From NCBI GenBank assembly GCA_015485525.1, contig WFTM01000023.1, positions 1-37,343 of the forward strand: a stretch of 37,343 nucleotides of DNA, read 5' to 3'. Source of the DNA: Candidatus Zhuqueibacterota bacterium. GTDB lineage: Bacteria; Zhuqueibacterota; Zhuqueibacteria; Zhuqueibacterales; Geothermadaptataceae. A program made the translations under genes and the position numbers. Within the stretch, counting starts at the first letter, position 1. Every line of letters begins with the position of its first letter. Below are positions 8,767-16,694 of the stretch, in pieces. The notes below the pieces were generated by a model, which saw only the letters and a program-made list of their open reading frames with translations, ran no database searches and was not told where the DNA came from.

Positions 8767-8790
8767 AACCTGAAAAATTCATAAATCCTG
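8767..8790 (-). repeat. CTGAAAAATTCA spacer motif, long copy
   Basis: AACCTGAAAAATTCATAAAT (8767-8786) is identical over 20 bases to the reverse complement of 20779-20798 and is followed by CCTG. It stands about 205 bases upstream of hutU and 20 bases upstream of the TATATT box, so it could overlap the promoter region. Confidence 0.65.
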
Positions 8791-8849
8791 CAGCGACCCA
8801 CCGTAACGGAATTTTGTCTGAACGGCTACACTATCCAACTCTTTTCCTG

Positions 8850-8894
8850 TCCCGATTTATTCGCAACACGCTGCGGCACGCATGAGAGCCGGGA
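8850..8894 (-). repeat. Copy of the dispersed stem-loop element
   Basis: Outer arms TCCCG (8850-8854) and CGGGA (8890-8894) enclose the conserved ATTTATTCGC beside the left arm (minus-strand sense GCGAATAAAT) and an inner ACACGCTGCGGCACGC segment that can fold on itself. It lies between the phosphoesterase stop and the hutU promoter region. Confidence 0.6.
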
Positions 8895-8915
8895 GGGAAA
8901 CAGCCCCCACGCCCA

Positions 8916-9413
8916 TCATCCATGCCCATCGACAGGGATCACCTGCGTACTCCTGTTTTCCGTATCGTAAATGATAAAGCGAGGCGGTTCGAGCCGGCCC
9001 AGGACTTCACCGGGGTTGATAAAATCAGTGCCGCCGATCTGCTCGATTTTGTGGTGATGGTTATGGCCATAAAATACCGCCTGAAAAGCGCCGCTCATGG
9101 CGATATACCGGGCTGGCTCAGGGAAATGGATGGCAGCGACGCGCGCTGTTCCGAACTGTTCTTCCATGAATTCGCCATACAACGTGACATGCGGGAAACG
9201 GGCAGCGATTTGTGAGAGTAAAAAACGATCGCCATCATTATTGCCAAAAATCGCGTGCACCGGGCGCTGGAAGCCTTCGGCCAGTTGGCTGAGCATGAAA
9301 GGGGCGCAAAAATCGCCGCAAAAAATCAGGGCATCTGCAGGCGAGGCCTGCTCGATGGCGCGTGCAAGATGGTCTTCTCTGTCGTGGATATCAGACATCA
9401 CAGCAAGTTTCAT
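8916..9413 (-). CDS. YfcE/MJ0936-type metallophosphoesterase
   Basis: 165 residues, the normal length of the small YfcE-type calcineurin-like phosphoesterases. Metal ligands are all visible: D8 and H10 in SDIHD, D34 in CGDF, N59 in GNND, H96, and H117/H119 in GHNHH. Enzymes of this type are dinuclear-metal phosphodiesterases of broad substrate range; the natural substrate is unknown. The start is the ATG at 9413, preceded by GGGGTG. The frame is open further upstream (to 9812), but that part is antisense-like sequence through rplQ and has no similarity to the family. It follows the rplQ terminator candidate, so its transcription may depend on readthrough or on an unseen promoter. Confidence 0.88.
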   Translation of the reverse strand: MKLAVMSDIHDREDHLARAIEQASPADALIFCGDFCAPFMLSQLAEGFQRPVHAIFGNNDGDRFLLSQIAARFPHVTLYGEFMEEQFGTARVAAIHFPEPARYIAMSGAFQAVFYGHNHHHKIEQIGGTDFINPGEVLGRLEPPRFIIYDTENRSTQVIPVDGHG

Positions 9414-9443
9414 GGTACACCCCGTATCGGTTTGGGTACAATG

Positions 9444-9480
9444 AAAAACAGCCAGAGAGGCACTGCCCATCCGGCTGTTT
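9444..9480 (-). terminator. Intrinsic terminator candidate after rplQ
   Basis: On the minus strand AAACAGCC (9480-9473) pairs perfectly with GGCTGTTT (9453-9446), and the right arm runs into two further T residues, giving TTTTT, 29 bases after the rplQ stop. The loop is 19 bases. This would end the alpha operon before the phosphoesterase gene. Confidence 0.55.
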
Positions 9481-9507
9481 AAAAATCGATTGATCGCGTG
9501 AAGAAAA

Positions 9508-9990
9508 CTACTCCGCTGCAGCCTGTGCCTGACCGGCTGCTTCTTCCTGTTCAGCTTTTTCCTTTTCTTCCCTGCGGCGTTTGCGCTCTTCTTTCTGCTC
9601 AATCGCCTGCTGTTGCTTGTCGAGTTGAACGCTTTCGAAACCGACAAACTCGAGAATGGCGAGCTCAGCGCCATCACCCTGGCGGCGACCGAGCTTGATG
9701 ACGCGGGTGTAGCCACCATTGCGGGTTTCGAAATGCGGAGCCAGTTCATCGAAGAGAATTTTGACGATGTCCCGGCGAGGAATGAATTTATACACCTCAC
9801 GCCGGGCGGCAACAGTGCCTCGTTTTCCGAATGTCACCATCCGGTCAGCCCAGCGCCGTGCTTCCTTGGCCTTGGCCACGGTCGTGCGGATCTGCTTGTG
9901 CTCGATGAGAGAAGCGACCATGTTGGACAGCATCGCTTTTCTGTGGCTGGCGGTACGGCCGAGCTTTTTATGGTCTTTTCCGTGTCGCAT
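9508..9990 (-). CDS. rplQ: 50S ribosomal protein L17 with charged C-terminal tail
   Basis: L17 lies near the exit-tunnel side of the large subunit. The conserved core MRHGKDHKKLGRTASHRKAM through about residue 118 (GFESVQ) is typical. It is followed by roughly 40 extra residues, first Lys/Glu/Arg/Gln-rich (about 122-148, coiled-coil-like) and then Gly/Gln/Ala-rich, so the protein is 160 residues against about 116-127 in many bacteria. Such low-complexity tails occur on L17 in several phyla. Last gene of the alpha operon; the ATG at 9990 follows GAAGGAAAG. A CTGAAAAATTCAG motif sits just upstream. Confidence 0.96.
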   Translation of the reverse strand: MRHGKDHKKLGRTASHRKAMLSNMVASLIEHKQIRTTVAKAKEARRWADRMVTFGKRGTVAARREVYKFIPRRDIVKILFDELAPHFETRNGGYTRVIKLGRRQGDGAELAILEFVGFESVQLDKQQQAIEQKEERKRRREEKEKAEQEEAAGQAQAAAE

Positions 9991-10010
9991 TATCGACTTT
10001 CCTTCATTTA

Positions 10011-10025
10011 GCCTGAAAAATTCAG
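10011..10025 (-). repeat. CTGAAAAATTCA spacer motif upstream of rplQ
   Basis: GCCTGAAAAATTCAG contains the fully symmetric form CTGAA-AAA-TTCAG. It lies 20 bases upstream of the rplQ start, inside the 169-base rpoA-rplQ gap. Confidence 0.55.
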
Positions 10026-10159
10026 AGACTTACAAATAAATATTCAACGCTGCTGTTGTGACGATCATCGGGCTGAGAGGCGCCAGACAGCCGTACGGGA
10101 CTTGTCAGAGCCTCGGCTATCCATCCGAAAATGCTTCCGAATGAATAGACCGGCCGGCA

Positions 10160-11146
10160 TCAGTCTTCTTCGGTCTTGAGATATTTATCCACATCGATAC
10201 CGAAGGACAGGCCTTTTTCCTCGAGAATCTGGGTCAGCTCCTGCAATGATTTGCGGCCAAAGTTGCGGAACTTGAGCATCTCCTGCTCGTCGCGGCGCAC
10301 GAGGTCACCGATGGTTTTGATATTGGCAGCCATCAGGCAGTTGTGCGAGCGCACCGAGAGCTCCAGCTCATCGACCGGCATCTTCAGCAACTTACGAATG
10401 CGCAGAACTTCTTCATCGATTTCATCCGGCTCTTCCTCTTCGGGTTCGATATCGAATTTGACGAAGAGCTGAATATGATCGAGCAGCAGTTTACTGGCAT
10501 AGGTCAGCGCATCATCCGGAGTGATACTGTCATCCGTGGTGATCTCCAGGATGAGTTTTTCATAGTCTGTCTTCTGGCCAACGCGGGTATTTTCAACGCG
10601 GTAAGAGACATTTTTAACCGGCGTATAAATCGCATCGACCGGGATGGTACCGATGGGATGATCAGGCAGTTTGTTTTCTTCAGCCGGAACATAGCCATGG
10701 CCACGCCCGATGCGCAGTTCCATACGCAGGTTGGCACCATCATCCAGAGTAGCGATGTGGTGGTCAGGATTGAGGACTTCAAAATCCGTCGTACCGTTCT
10801 GCAGGTCACCCGCGCGCAATTCGCCCGGGCCTTTGGCCTCAATGATAACTTTGTCCGGCTTTTTGTTGATCAGTTTGAAACGGACTTCCTTCAGGTTCAG
10901 GATGACGTCGGCGACATCTTCTACCATGCCTTCAACCGTAGAAAACTCATGTTGCACGCCGTCGATACGAACCTGGGTGATCGCTGCGCCCGGTAGGGAC
11001 GAAAGCAGCACACGGCGCAGAGCATTGCCGAGCGTTGTCCCGAAGCCTCTTTCCAGAGGCTGAACTATGAAACGGCCGAATGAGGTCGAATAGGACGATT
11101 CATCGAGTTCCACTTCCTCGGGCATTTGTATATTAGGCCAATTCAT
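10160..11146 (-). CDS. rpoA: RNA polymerase subunit alpha
   Basis: 328 residues, a normal length. The N-terminal domain (about 1-235) contains the dimer-forming LERGFGTTLGNALRRVLLSS segment (31-50) that nucleates polymerase assembly. An unusually acidic linker EPEEEEPDEIDEE (234-246) follows, then the C-terminal domain (about 250-318) with LELSVRSHNCL, where Arg266 corresponds to E. coli Arg265 that contacts UP elements and activators, and the helix-hairpin-helix region FRNFGRKSLQEL. The conserved C-terminal domain suggests that A/T-rich UP elements work in this organism. Start ATG 11146 with GGAG 8 bases upstream. Confidence 0.98.
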   Translation of the reverse strand: MNWPNIQMPEEVELDESSYSTSFGRFIVQPLERGFGTTLGNALRRVLLSSLPGAAITQVRIDGVQHEFSTVEGMVEDVADVILNLKEVRFKLINKKPDKVIIEAKGPGELRAGDLQNGTTDFEVLNPDHHIATLDDGANLRMELRIGRGHGYVPAEENKLPDHPIGTIPVDAIYTPVKNVSYRVENTRVGQKTDYEKLILEITTDDSITPDDALTYASKLLLDHIQLFVKFDIEPEEEEPDEIDEEVLRIRKLLKMPVDELELSVRSHNCLMAANIKTIGDLVRRDEQEMLKFRNFGRKSLQELTQILEEKGLSFGIDVDKYLKTEED

Positions 11147-11255
11147 CGTGGTGTCTCCGTATTATAAAATCCTGTAAAACCGGGTAACGTCTTGGTACCC
11201 ATCTCATTAGCTCGAACAAGAACGCGTGCCGCCGAAAAACAGCAGGCAGAGCTCA

Positions 11256-11885
11256 TTATTTCGAGTAGAGCTCAACAATAAGCGACTCATTGACTTCGGT
11301 TGGAATGTCCTCACGTGAGGGGATTTCCAGCATCGAGCCGGTCAGATTGGGCTTGTTGAGATCCAACCAGGGGAGTAATCTGCCGTCGCGTATTCGGCGC
11401 AGAGACTGATGAATTGAATCCAATTTGCGGCTTTTTTCCCGTACCTGAATCACATCACCCGGGCTGACCTGAAAAGACGGAATATCGACAACCCTTCCAT
11501 TCACGGTAAAATGACGATGGCGCACGAGCTGGCGTGCAGCTTTCCTCGAGCTGGCAAAACCGAGACGATAAACAACGTTATCGAGACGGCGTTCCAGCAG
11601 CTTCAGAAGGTTTTCGCCGGTGATGCCTTTTTGCTTCACAGCTTTCTTGTAATAGTTGCGGAACTGCGCTTCCAGGATTCCGTACATTCTTCTCATCTTC
11701 TGCTTCTCACGCAGCTGCAGTCCGTACTCAGATTGCTTGAAAGAGCGGGCACGGCCGTGCTGGCCCGGAGGAAAATTCCTCGATTCAAGCGGACATTTTG
11801 GAGATGTACATTTTGCTCCTTTCAAAAAGAGCTTCTGCCCTTCTCGTCTGCAGAGCTTGCAGACTGGCCCAATATATCGTGCCAT
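11256..11885 (-). CDS. rpsD: 30S ribosomal protein S4 (zinc-binding form)
   Basis: S4 binds 16S rRNA early in 30S assembly and helps form the mRNA entry site. From ATG 11885 the protein has 209 residues starting MARYIGP; the upstream in-frame extension to 11918 lacks family similarity. Cysteines 9, 12, 26 and 31 form the C-x2-C...C-x4-C zinc motif absent from E. coli S4. The S4 RNA-binding domain ([12 protein letters not shown] onward, about 94-155) is intact. GGAGG lies 12 bases before the ATG, a slightly long spacing. In some bacteria S4 represses its operon; no known leader structure could be recognised here. Confidence 0.97.
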   Translation of the reverse strand: MARYIGPVCKLCRREGQKLFLKGAKCTSPKCPLESRNFPPGQHGRARSFKQSEYGLQLREKQKMRRMYGILEAQFRNYYKKAVKQKGITGENLLKLLERRLDNVVYRLGFASSRKAARQLVRHRHFTVNGRVVDIPSFQVSPGDVIQVREKSRKLDSIHQSLRRIRDGRLLPWLDLNKPNLTGSMLEIPSREDIPTEVNESLIVELYSK

Positions 11886-11973
11886 AGAATATTCAATCCT
11901 CCATTGCGATAGGATCACAAGGTATTTGATTTACAACGTCATTTTATCGATCTTGCGCCTGTCAAAACGGCTC

Positions 11974-11993
11974 GCCGGCAGCAGCCTGCCAGC
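11974..11993 (-). repeat. Hairpin in the rpsK-rpsD spacer
   Basis: Minus-strand GCTGGCAG, loop GCTG, CTGCCGGC: eight pairs including one G-T. It is followed after a few bases by CGTTTTGACAGG, too weak a T-run for a clear terminator. An attenuator or mRNA-processing stem ahead of rpsD-rpoA-rplQ is possible. Confidence 0.4.
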
Positions 11994-12012
11994 ACACCGT
12001 AGAAATACCAAA

Positions 12013-12402
12013 TCAGACGCGGCGTCTTTTGGGCGGACGGCAGCCATTATGCGGTATCGGCGTCACGTCCTTGATGGCAGACACCTCAAGCCCCGCGGCC
12101 TGCAACGCGCGCACAGCAGCTTCCCGGCCAGAACCCGGGCCTTTGATCATCACCTCGATCTTACGCAACCCAAGTTCCATAGCCGCTTTGGCGGCTTTTT
12201 CTGCAGCAACCTGCGCAGCAAAGGGTGTGGACTTGCGCGAGCCCTTGTAGCCAACCATACCGGCCGATGCCCAGGAAATGGTATTGCCGTACTGATCGGT
12301 CAGCGTGATGATGGTGTTGTTAAAGGTCGCGTGGATCATCGCCAGACCGTTCGCATCGACCTGCTGGCGTTTTTTGCCTTTTTTTCTTCTTGATGTAGCC
12401 AA
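12013..12402 (-). CDS. rpsK: 30S ribosomal protein S11
   Basis: 129 residues, standard length. S11 sits on the platform of the 30S subunit near the E site and the 3' end of 16S rRNA. Family blocks are [14 protein letters not shown] (24-37), [10 protein letters not shown]-like [14 protein letters not shown], and the C-terminal [16 protein letters not shown]. The start codon is TTG (12402-12400), the residue before ATSRRKK, supported by AAGGAG six bases upstream and by no nearby ATG in frame that would keep the N-terminus. Confidence 0.97.
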   Translation of the reverse strand: MATSRRKKGKKRQQVDANGLAMIHATFNNTIITLTDQYGNTISWASAGMVGYKGSRKSTPFAAQVAAEKAAKAAMELGLRKIEVMIKGPGSGREAAVRALQAAGLEVSAIKDVTPIPHNGCRPPKRRRV

Positions 12403-12443
12403 GTTATGCTCCTTCTATCTCCGGTTTCTGCAAGAGCTTTTCC

Positions 12444-12491
12444 ATCCCGATCGCTTCACGGATCAGCGCAGTGCGCTGGACATGTCGGGAT
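12444..12491 (-). repeat. Copy of the dispersed stem-loop element
   Basis: Outer arms ATCCCGA (12444-12450) and TCGGGAT (12485-12491) pair over 7 perfect bases. The inner hairpin CAGCGC (12464-12469), loop AGT, GCGCTG (12473-12478) is also perfect and differs in sequence from the inner hairpin at 20673-20691. It fills the rpsM-rpsK gap. Confidence 0.7.
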
Positions 12492-12526
12492 AGCTGTAAA
12501 ATTTCACGATCAGACCTGCGGCAGGA

Positions 12527-12895
12527 TCAGCGTTTCTTGATGCCAACACCGCGCTTGCGCCCTTTGCGGGTACGTGCGTTGGTGTGGGTTCTCTGTCCAC
12601 GTACCGGCAGGCCGCGGCGGTGGCGCAGGCCGCGGTAACACCCGATATCCATCAGGCGCTTGATATTCATCTGCACCTCGGTGCGCAGGGCACCTTCAAC
12701 TTTATAATCACTGGCGATGACGGAACGAATTTTAGCCACATCATCGTTCGTCAAATCCTTGACACGTGTGTCTGCATTGATATCTGCCTTTTGCAGAATG
12801 TCATTCGCCGTCTTGCGACCAATCCCGTAGATATAGGTCAGTGCTATTTCGATACGTTTATTTCTCGGGAGATCGATACCTGAGATACGAGCCAA
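12527..12895 (-). CDS. rpsM: 30S ribosomal protein S13
   Basis: 122 residues, standard length. S13 is in the 30S head, contacts the P-site tRNA with its C-terminal tail and bridges to the large subunit. Recognised by [20 protein letters not shown] at the start, [11 protein letters not shown] (helix-turn region), and the closing [20 protein letters not shown] and basic [11 protein letters not shown]. The start codon is TTG at 12895, with CGGAGG six bases upstream. It begins the alpha operon, 27 bases after rpmJ. Confidence 0.97.
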   Translation of the reverse strand: MARISGIDLPRNKRIEIALTYIYGIGRKTANDILQKADINADTRVKDLTNDDVAKIRSVIASDYKVEGALRTEVQMNIKRLMDIGCYRGLRHRRGLPVRGQRTHTNARTRKGRKRGVGIKKR

Positions 12896-12922
12896 AGCAA
12901 TCCTCCGTCTCTAATGTCTGTC

Positions 12923-13036
12923 TCAACCCTGGCGCTGCTTATGGCGCGGGTTTTTGCAAATTACCATCACTCTGCCTTTGCGACGAATGATCTTGCAGGA
13001 GTCGCAAATTTTCTTTACAGAAGAACGAACTTTCAT
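12923..13036 (-). CDS. rpmJ: 50S ribosomal protein L36 (zinc-binding form)
   Basis: A 37-residue protein on the minus strand, ATG 13036-13034 to TGA 12925-12923: it opens [15 protein letters not shown] and closes NPRHKQRQG. Cys11, Cys14, Cys27 and His32 form the zinc ribbon of the Cys-type L36 paralogue. L36 is the smallest large-subunit protein and binds 23S rRNA near the peptidyl transferase side. Its place between infA and rpsM is the classical one. It is too short for most gene finders but unmistakable. Confidence 0.97.
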   Translation of the reverse strand: MKVRSSVKKICDSCKIIRRKGRVMVICKNPRHKQRQG

Positions 13037-13050
13037 TGTTTCCAGCCTTT

Positions 13051-13269
13051 CTATTTGTAGCGGTAAACAATCCGTCCCCGGCTCAAGTCATAGGGGGAAA
13101 GCTCAATAGTGACCTTGTCCCCGGGTAATATCTTGATAAAATGCATGCGCATCTTACCAGAGATATGCGCCAGTACTTTGTGCCCATTCTCGAGCTCAAC
13201 ACGAAAGGATGCGTTGGGCAGGGTCTCGACGATCGTCCCGTCTACTTTTATTGCTTCTTCTTTTGCCAT
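13051..13269 (-). CDS. infA: Translation initiation factor IF-1
   Basis: 72 residues, the standard size, a single OB-fold (S1-like) domain. The blocks [30 protein letters not shown] and the closing [12 protein letters not shown] are diagnostic. IF-1 occupies the A site of the 30S subunit during initiation and helps IF-2 and IF-3. The ATG lies 6 bases after the map stop codon, with AGGT upstream, and rpmJ follows 14 bases later. Confidence 0.98.
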   Translation of the reverse strand: MAKEEAIKVDGTIVETLPNASFRVELENGHKVLAHISGKMRMHFIKILPGDKVTIELSPYDLSRGRIVYRYK

Positions 13270-13275
13270 AAACTA

Positions 13276-14022
13276 TCAACCTGTTGTTAAAATCTCCGCT
13301 TCGTGGTCACGGACCACGATCGTATGTTCGAAATGGGCAGACATCGTCGCATCGGCACTTCGGACGGTCCAGCCATCATCATCGGTGATGACCTGCTCCG
13401 TACCCATGTTAACCATGGGTTCGATGGCCAGCACCATACCCGCTTTCAACCGTGGCCCGCGGCCGGGCGGTCCATAGTTGGGTATTTGCGGCTCCTCGTG
13501 CAGCTCCCTGCCGATGCCATGGCCGACGAGCTGCCGCACGACACCAAAACCATTTGCCTCGACATGGCGTTGTATCTCGTGAGAAATATCTGAAAGCCGA
13601 TTCCCCGCAACAGCTTTTCCGATGCCTTTGTAGAGCGCTTCTTTCGTGACCTGTAATAAGCGCTGCACATCGTCATCGATTTCACCGACGACAAAACTCC
13701 TGGCTGAGTCGCCATAGTAGCCGTTCTTCACAACGCCGACATCAACTTTGACAACTGTGCCCGATTGTATCGGGATGTCTTTCGGGATGCCGTGGACGAC
13801 TTCATCATTCAGCGAGATACACGCAGAAGCCGGGAAACCCTGAAATCCCTTGAACGCCGGCCGGGCATCCTGGCTGCGGATATAGTCTTCGATCTGGCTG
13901 TCCAGCCAGGCTGCAGTGACTCCTTCTTTGAGAACTTCTTCAGCCAATCGCAAGGCACCGACGACGATCCGGCAGCTCTCCCTGATCGCGTCGATTTCCT
14001 TCTCGTTGCGGAGATGTATCAT
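13276..14022 (-). CDS. map: Methionine aminopeptidase, type I
   Basis: 248 residues, short type I form without N-terminal extension. It removes the initiator methionine from nascent proteins. All five dimetal ligands are present: Asp94 and Asp105 (KVDVGV...YYGDSARSF), His168 (VGHGIG), Glu201 (AIEPMVN) and Glu232 (FEHTIVV). His77 in EVVHGIP, a substrate-contact residue, is also there. The ATG overlaps the adk stop codon by 4 bases (ATGA), so translation is likely coupled. An adk-map-infA order is common in spc operons. Confidence 0.97.
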   Translation of the reverse strand: MIHLRNEKEIDAIRESCRIVVGALRLAEEVLKEGVTAAWLDSQIEDYIRSQDARPAFKGFQGFPASACISLNDEVVHGIPKDIPIQSGTVVKVDVGVVKNGYYGDSARSFVVGEIDDDVQRLLQVTKEALYKGIGKAVAGNRLSDISHEIQRHVEANGFGVVRQLVGHGIGRELHEEPQIPNYGPPGRGPRLKAGMVLAIEPMVNMGTEQVITDDDGWTVRSADATMSAHFEHTIVVRDHEAEILTTG

Positions 14023-14684
14023 GAATCTGCCTTGAATTCTGCAAGTTTACGCAGGATCTCATCGCGCACTTTCTGAATGCTCAAAGAGCCGTCGATGGAG
14101 ACGAGCTTGCCCTGGGCATCATAATAGCCTTTGAGCGGGCGGGTCTGCGCTTCGTAAACTTCCATGCGGTGAATGACTGTTTCTTCGGTGTCATCCGGCC
14201 GCTGGATAATGGTCCCTTCTCCTCCGCATCCGGGACAAATGCCGTTTTCCGGCGGTGGATCGAAAATCAGATTGAATACTTTCTTACATTGGGAGCACAC
14301 CCGGCGACTCGTCAGCCGTTTGATGATTCTGCTCCGCGATACTTCCAGGCTGAGAACGCACAGAATACGCCGGTTGCTGTTGAGCAAAATCCGGTCGAGT
14401 TCCTGCGCCTGGCGGGTGGTTCTGGGGAAACCATCCAGAATAAACCCTTTTTTTGCATCATCCTGCTTCAGACGCTCTTCGATCAGCCCGACGACTACCT
14501 TATCCGGCACCAGTTCTCCACGGTCCATGATCTTTTTGGCTTCCAGACCGAGGGGCGTTTGTTTTGCAACCGCATCGCGCAGAATATCTCCGGTCGAAAT
14601 CTGCGGAATGTCATATTTTTCAGACAGAAAAGACGCCTGTGTGCCTTTGCCTGATCCCGGGTAGCCTAAAAAAATGAGTTCCAT
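14019..14684 (-). CDS. adk: Adenylate kinase with zinc-type lid
   Basis: 221 residues, the long-lid bacterial form. It interconverts ATP + AMP and 2 ADP. The P-loop GYPGSGKGTQ spans 7-16, the AMP-binding segments follow (STGDILR at 30-36; DGFPRT at 84-89), and the LID domain (about 126-163) contains Cys130, Cys133, Cys150 and Cys153, a four-cysteine zinc site that stabilises the lid in many bacteria. ATG 14684 lies 23 bases after the secY stop. Confidence 0.98.
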   Translation of the reverse strand: MELIFLGYPGSGKGTQASFLSEKYDIPQISTGDILRDAVAKQTPLGLEAKKIMDRGELVPDKVVVGLIEERLKQDDAKKGFILDGFPRTTRQAQELDRILLNSNRRILCVLSLEVSRSRIIKRLTSRRVCSQCKKVFNLIFDPPPENGICPGCGGEGTIIQRPDDTEETVIHRMEVYEAQTRPLKGYYDAQGKLVSIDGSLSIQKVRDEILRKLAEFKADS

Positions 14685-14707
14685 AAATGGCTGCGTTATT
14701 CATGTCG

Positions 14708-16033
14708 CTATGCGTAGCGTCTGCCTTTGACTTTTCCGCCTTTCATGAAACCGTCATAATGTCGCATCAGCAGATGCGATTCCATCTGTTGCAGGGTATC
14801 CAAGGCCACACCCACGATGATGAGCAGGGACGTTCCACCAAAGAAGGAAGCATAATTATAAGAAACATTCGTCAATTTGACGATGAAGTAGGGCAAAATT
14901 GCGATGAGTGCCAGGAAAATTGACCCCGGCAAAGTGACCCTCGTCAGAATGTTCTCGATATACTCGGCTGTCTTTTTACCCGGACGCACACCCGGAATAA
15001 AGCCACCCTGTTTTTTCATATTGTCTGCCACGTCGATCGGGTTGAAAGCGATCGCCGTGTAAAAGTAGGTGAAGAAGATGATCATCAGGCCATAGATGAA
15101 CTGATAGACAAAGGAATCGATATTGAAATACAGTCCGATCGTCGTCATGATTTCCGAATCCGGGAAAAAGGTTGTGATCGTCTGCGGAATAAACATGATC
15201 GACTGCGCGAAGATGATCGGCATAACGCCGGCGGTGTTCACACGCAGCGGGATGTGTGTACTCTGACCGCCATAAATCTTTCTGCCGACGACACGCTTGG
15301 CATACTGCACAGGTATTTTACGCGTGCCCTGAGTCAGCATGACCACAGCTCCGATCACCACGACCATCACAGCCAGCAGGATGACTTCGACAATGATGTC
15401 ACGGTTACCACCGGCAACCTGCTGCCATTCATCGAGAACCGCGTTTGGGAACAGGGCAATGATACCGATGAAGATGATCAGCGAGATGCCATTGCCGATA
15501 CCGCGCTCGGTGATCTGCTCACCCATCCACATGATCAGGACCGTGCCACTGGCCAGGATAGCCATGGTCATCAAACGGAAACCCCAACCGGGGTTCGGAA
15601 CGACGCTGATACCCTGGCTGGTCGTAATACTTTCCAGAAACACACTGGCGCCATAGGCCTGCAGTGCCGCGATCAGCACCGTGCCATAGCGCGAGTATTG
15701 AGTAATTTTCTTTCTGCCCTCTTCGCCTTCTTTCTGCAGCTTCTGAAAATAGGGCATGACTGCCCCCAGAAGCTGGATGATGATCGATGCGGAGATATAG
15801 GGCATGATACCCAGAGAAAAAACCGTTGCGCGGCTGAACGCGCCGCCGACAAACATATCATAAAGCCCGAAAAGGCCACCTGCATTCTGAAAAAAACTCA
15901 GCAGTGCCTCAGCATTGACGTTAGGAATCGTGATGTGTCCGCCAAGACGATAGACGATCAGCACGAGCAGCGTATAGGTGATGCGCTTTTTCAGCTCAGG
16001 AATCTTGAAAACACTCTGGAAACTTCGAATCAT
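14708..16033 (-). CDS. secY: Preprotein translocase subunit SecY
   Basis: 441 residues with ten hydrophobic segments, the pore-forming subunit of the Sec translocon in the inner membrane. The start MIRSFQSVFKIPELKKRI, the first transmembrane helix with VLIVYRLGGHITIP, the plug-region GGLFGLYDMFVGGAF, and the cytoplasmic loop PGVRPGKKTAEYI before the last helices are family blocks. Its ATG overlaps the rplO stop by 4 bases (ATGA). The C-terminal GGKVKGRRYA tail is typical. Confidence 0.98.
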   Translation of the reverse strand: MIRSFQSVFKIPELKKRITYTLLVLIVYRLGGHITIPNVNAEALLSFFQNAGGLFGLYDMFVGGAFSRATVFSLGIMPYISASIIIQLLGAVMPYFQKLQKEGEEGRKKITQYSRYGTVLIAALQAYGASVFLESITTSQGISVVPNPGWGFRLMTMAILASGTVLIMWMGEQITERGIGNGISLIIFIGIIALFPNAVLDEWQQVAGGNRDIIVEVILLAVMVVVIGAVVMLTQGTRKIPVQYAKRVVGRKIYGGQSTHIPLRVNTAGVMPIIFAQSIMFIPQTITTFFPDSEIMTTIGLYFNIDSFVYQFIYGLMIIFFTYFYTAIAFNPIDVADNMKKQGGFIPGVRPGKKTAEYIENILTRVTLPGSIFLALIAILPYFIVKLTNVSYNYASFFGGTSLLIIVGVALDTLQQMESHLLMRHYDGFMKGGKVKGRRYA

Positions 16034-16470
16034 AATTGAGTTGCCTTTCCTCCAGCCTTTTCGATTTTCTCGAGCGCGCTTTTGCTGAACTTATGCGCCG
16101 AGATTTCCATGGCCTTCTTCAATTCGCCCTCACCGAGGATTTTCACAGGCACATCTTTCTTGCGGATCAGCCCTGCCTCGAGAAGTGTTTCAGGCGTGAC
16201 GGTCTTTGCATCAATTCTGGCTTCCAGCTCACTGACGTTAACGATCTGATATTCTTTCCTGAATATATTTCTGAAACCACGCTTGGGAACACGGCGCTGC
16301 AGCGGCATCTGTCCACCCTCGAACCAGGCCGGAATGCTGCCGCCGGAACGGGATTTCTGCCCTTTGTGTCCGCGTGCTGCTGTACCACCGCGCCCGGAGC
16401 CTAAACCACGTCCGATTCTTCTGCTCTTCCTGCGCGATCCTTTTGCGTATCTGAGTGTATTGAGATCCAT
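16030..16470 (-). CDS. rplO: 50S ribosomal protein L15
   Basis: 146 residues from ATG 16470 (MDLNTLRYAKGSRRK). A TTG two codons upstream is in frame, but the AGGT spacing fits the ATG better. The Gly/Arg-rich N-terminal extension RRIGRGLGSGRGGTAARGHKG threads into 23S rRNA, and the EGGQMPLQRRVPKRGF block is diagnostic. L15 is a late-assembly large-subunit protein. It is directly coupled to secY by a 4-base overlap. Confidence 0.97.
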   Translation of the reverse strand: MDLNTLRYAKGSRRKSRRIGRGLGSGRGGTAARGHKGQKSRSGGSIPAWFEGGQMPLQRRVPKRGFRNIFRKEYQIVNVSELEARIDAKTVTPETLLEAGLIRKKDVPVKILGEGELKKAMEISAHKFSKSALEKIEKAGGKATQL

Positions 16471-16485
16471 GTTCAAACCTGCTCG

Positions 16486-16680
16486 TTAGGCTTCTTCAAC
16501 TTTTACCAAATGAGAAACGCGATTGATCATCCCGCGGATCTGCGGGGTATCGGTTTTCTCTACTGTATAGTGCAATCTGCGTAACCCCAGAGCTTCGACC
16601 GTGCGTTTCTGATTTTTCTTATGCCCGATCGTGCTGCGTACCAGGGTGATCTTCAGCGTTTTCGCTTTCTTCTTGGCCAT
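16486..16680 (-). CDS. rpmD: 50S ribosomal protein L30
   Basis: 64 residues, a ferredoxin-like fold protein of the large subunit. The block [23 protein letters not shown], followed by [20 protein letters not shown], is the family signature. Normal length (about 60). ATG 16680 has GGAG six bases upstream and follows rpsE by 14 bases. Not all bacteria retain L30; here it is intact. Confidence 0.97.
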   Translation of the reverse strand: MAKKKAKTLKITLVRSTIGHKKNQKRTVEALGLRRLHYTVEKTDTPQIRGMINRVSHLVKVEEA

Positions 16681-16694
16681 CCTCTACTCTCCTG

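Larger units (their letters stand above)
8563..8915. other. 353-base hutU leader/spacer
   Basis: No gene is supported. In transcription order on the minus strand it holds a stem-loop element (8894-8850), the CTGAAAAATTCA motif (8790-8767), a TATATT -10-like box (8745-8740) without a good -35, a near-perfect palindrome (8717-8703) and then about 140 bases of apparent leader before hutU. This layout suggests a regulated promoter for the hut pair. Confidence 0.5.

Noticed and set aside
9414-9812. N-terminal extension of the phosphoesterase frame through rplQ
   Set aside because: The part upstream of MKLAVMSDIHD is antisense-like Ser/Arg/Lys-rich sequence overlapping rplQ and does not belong to the family.
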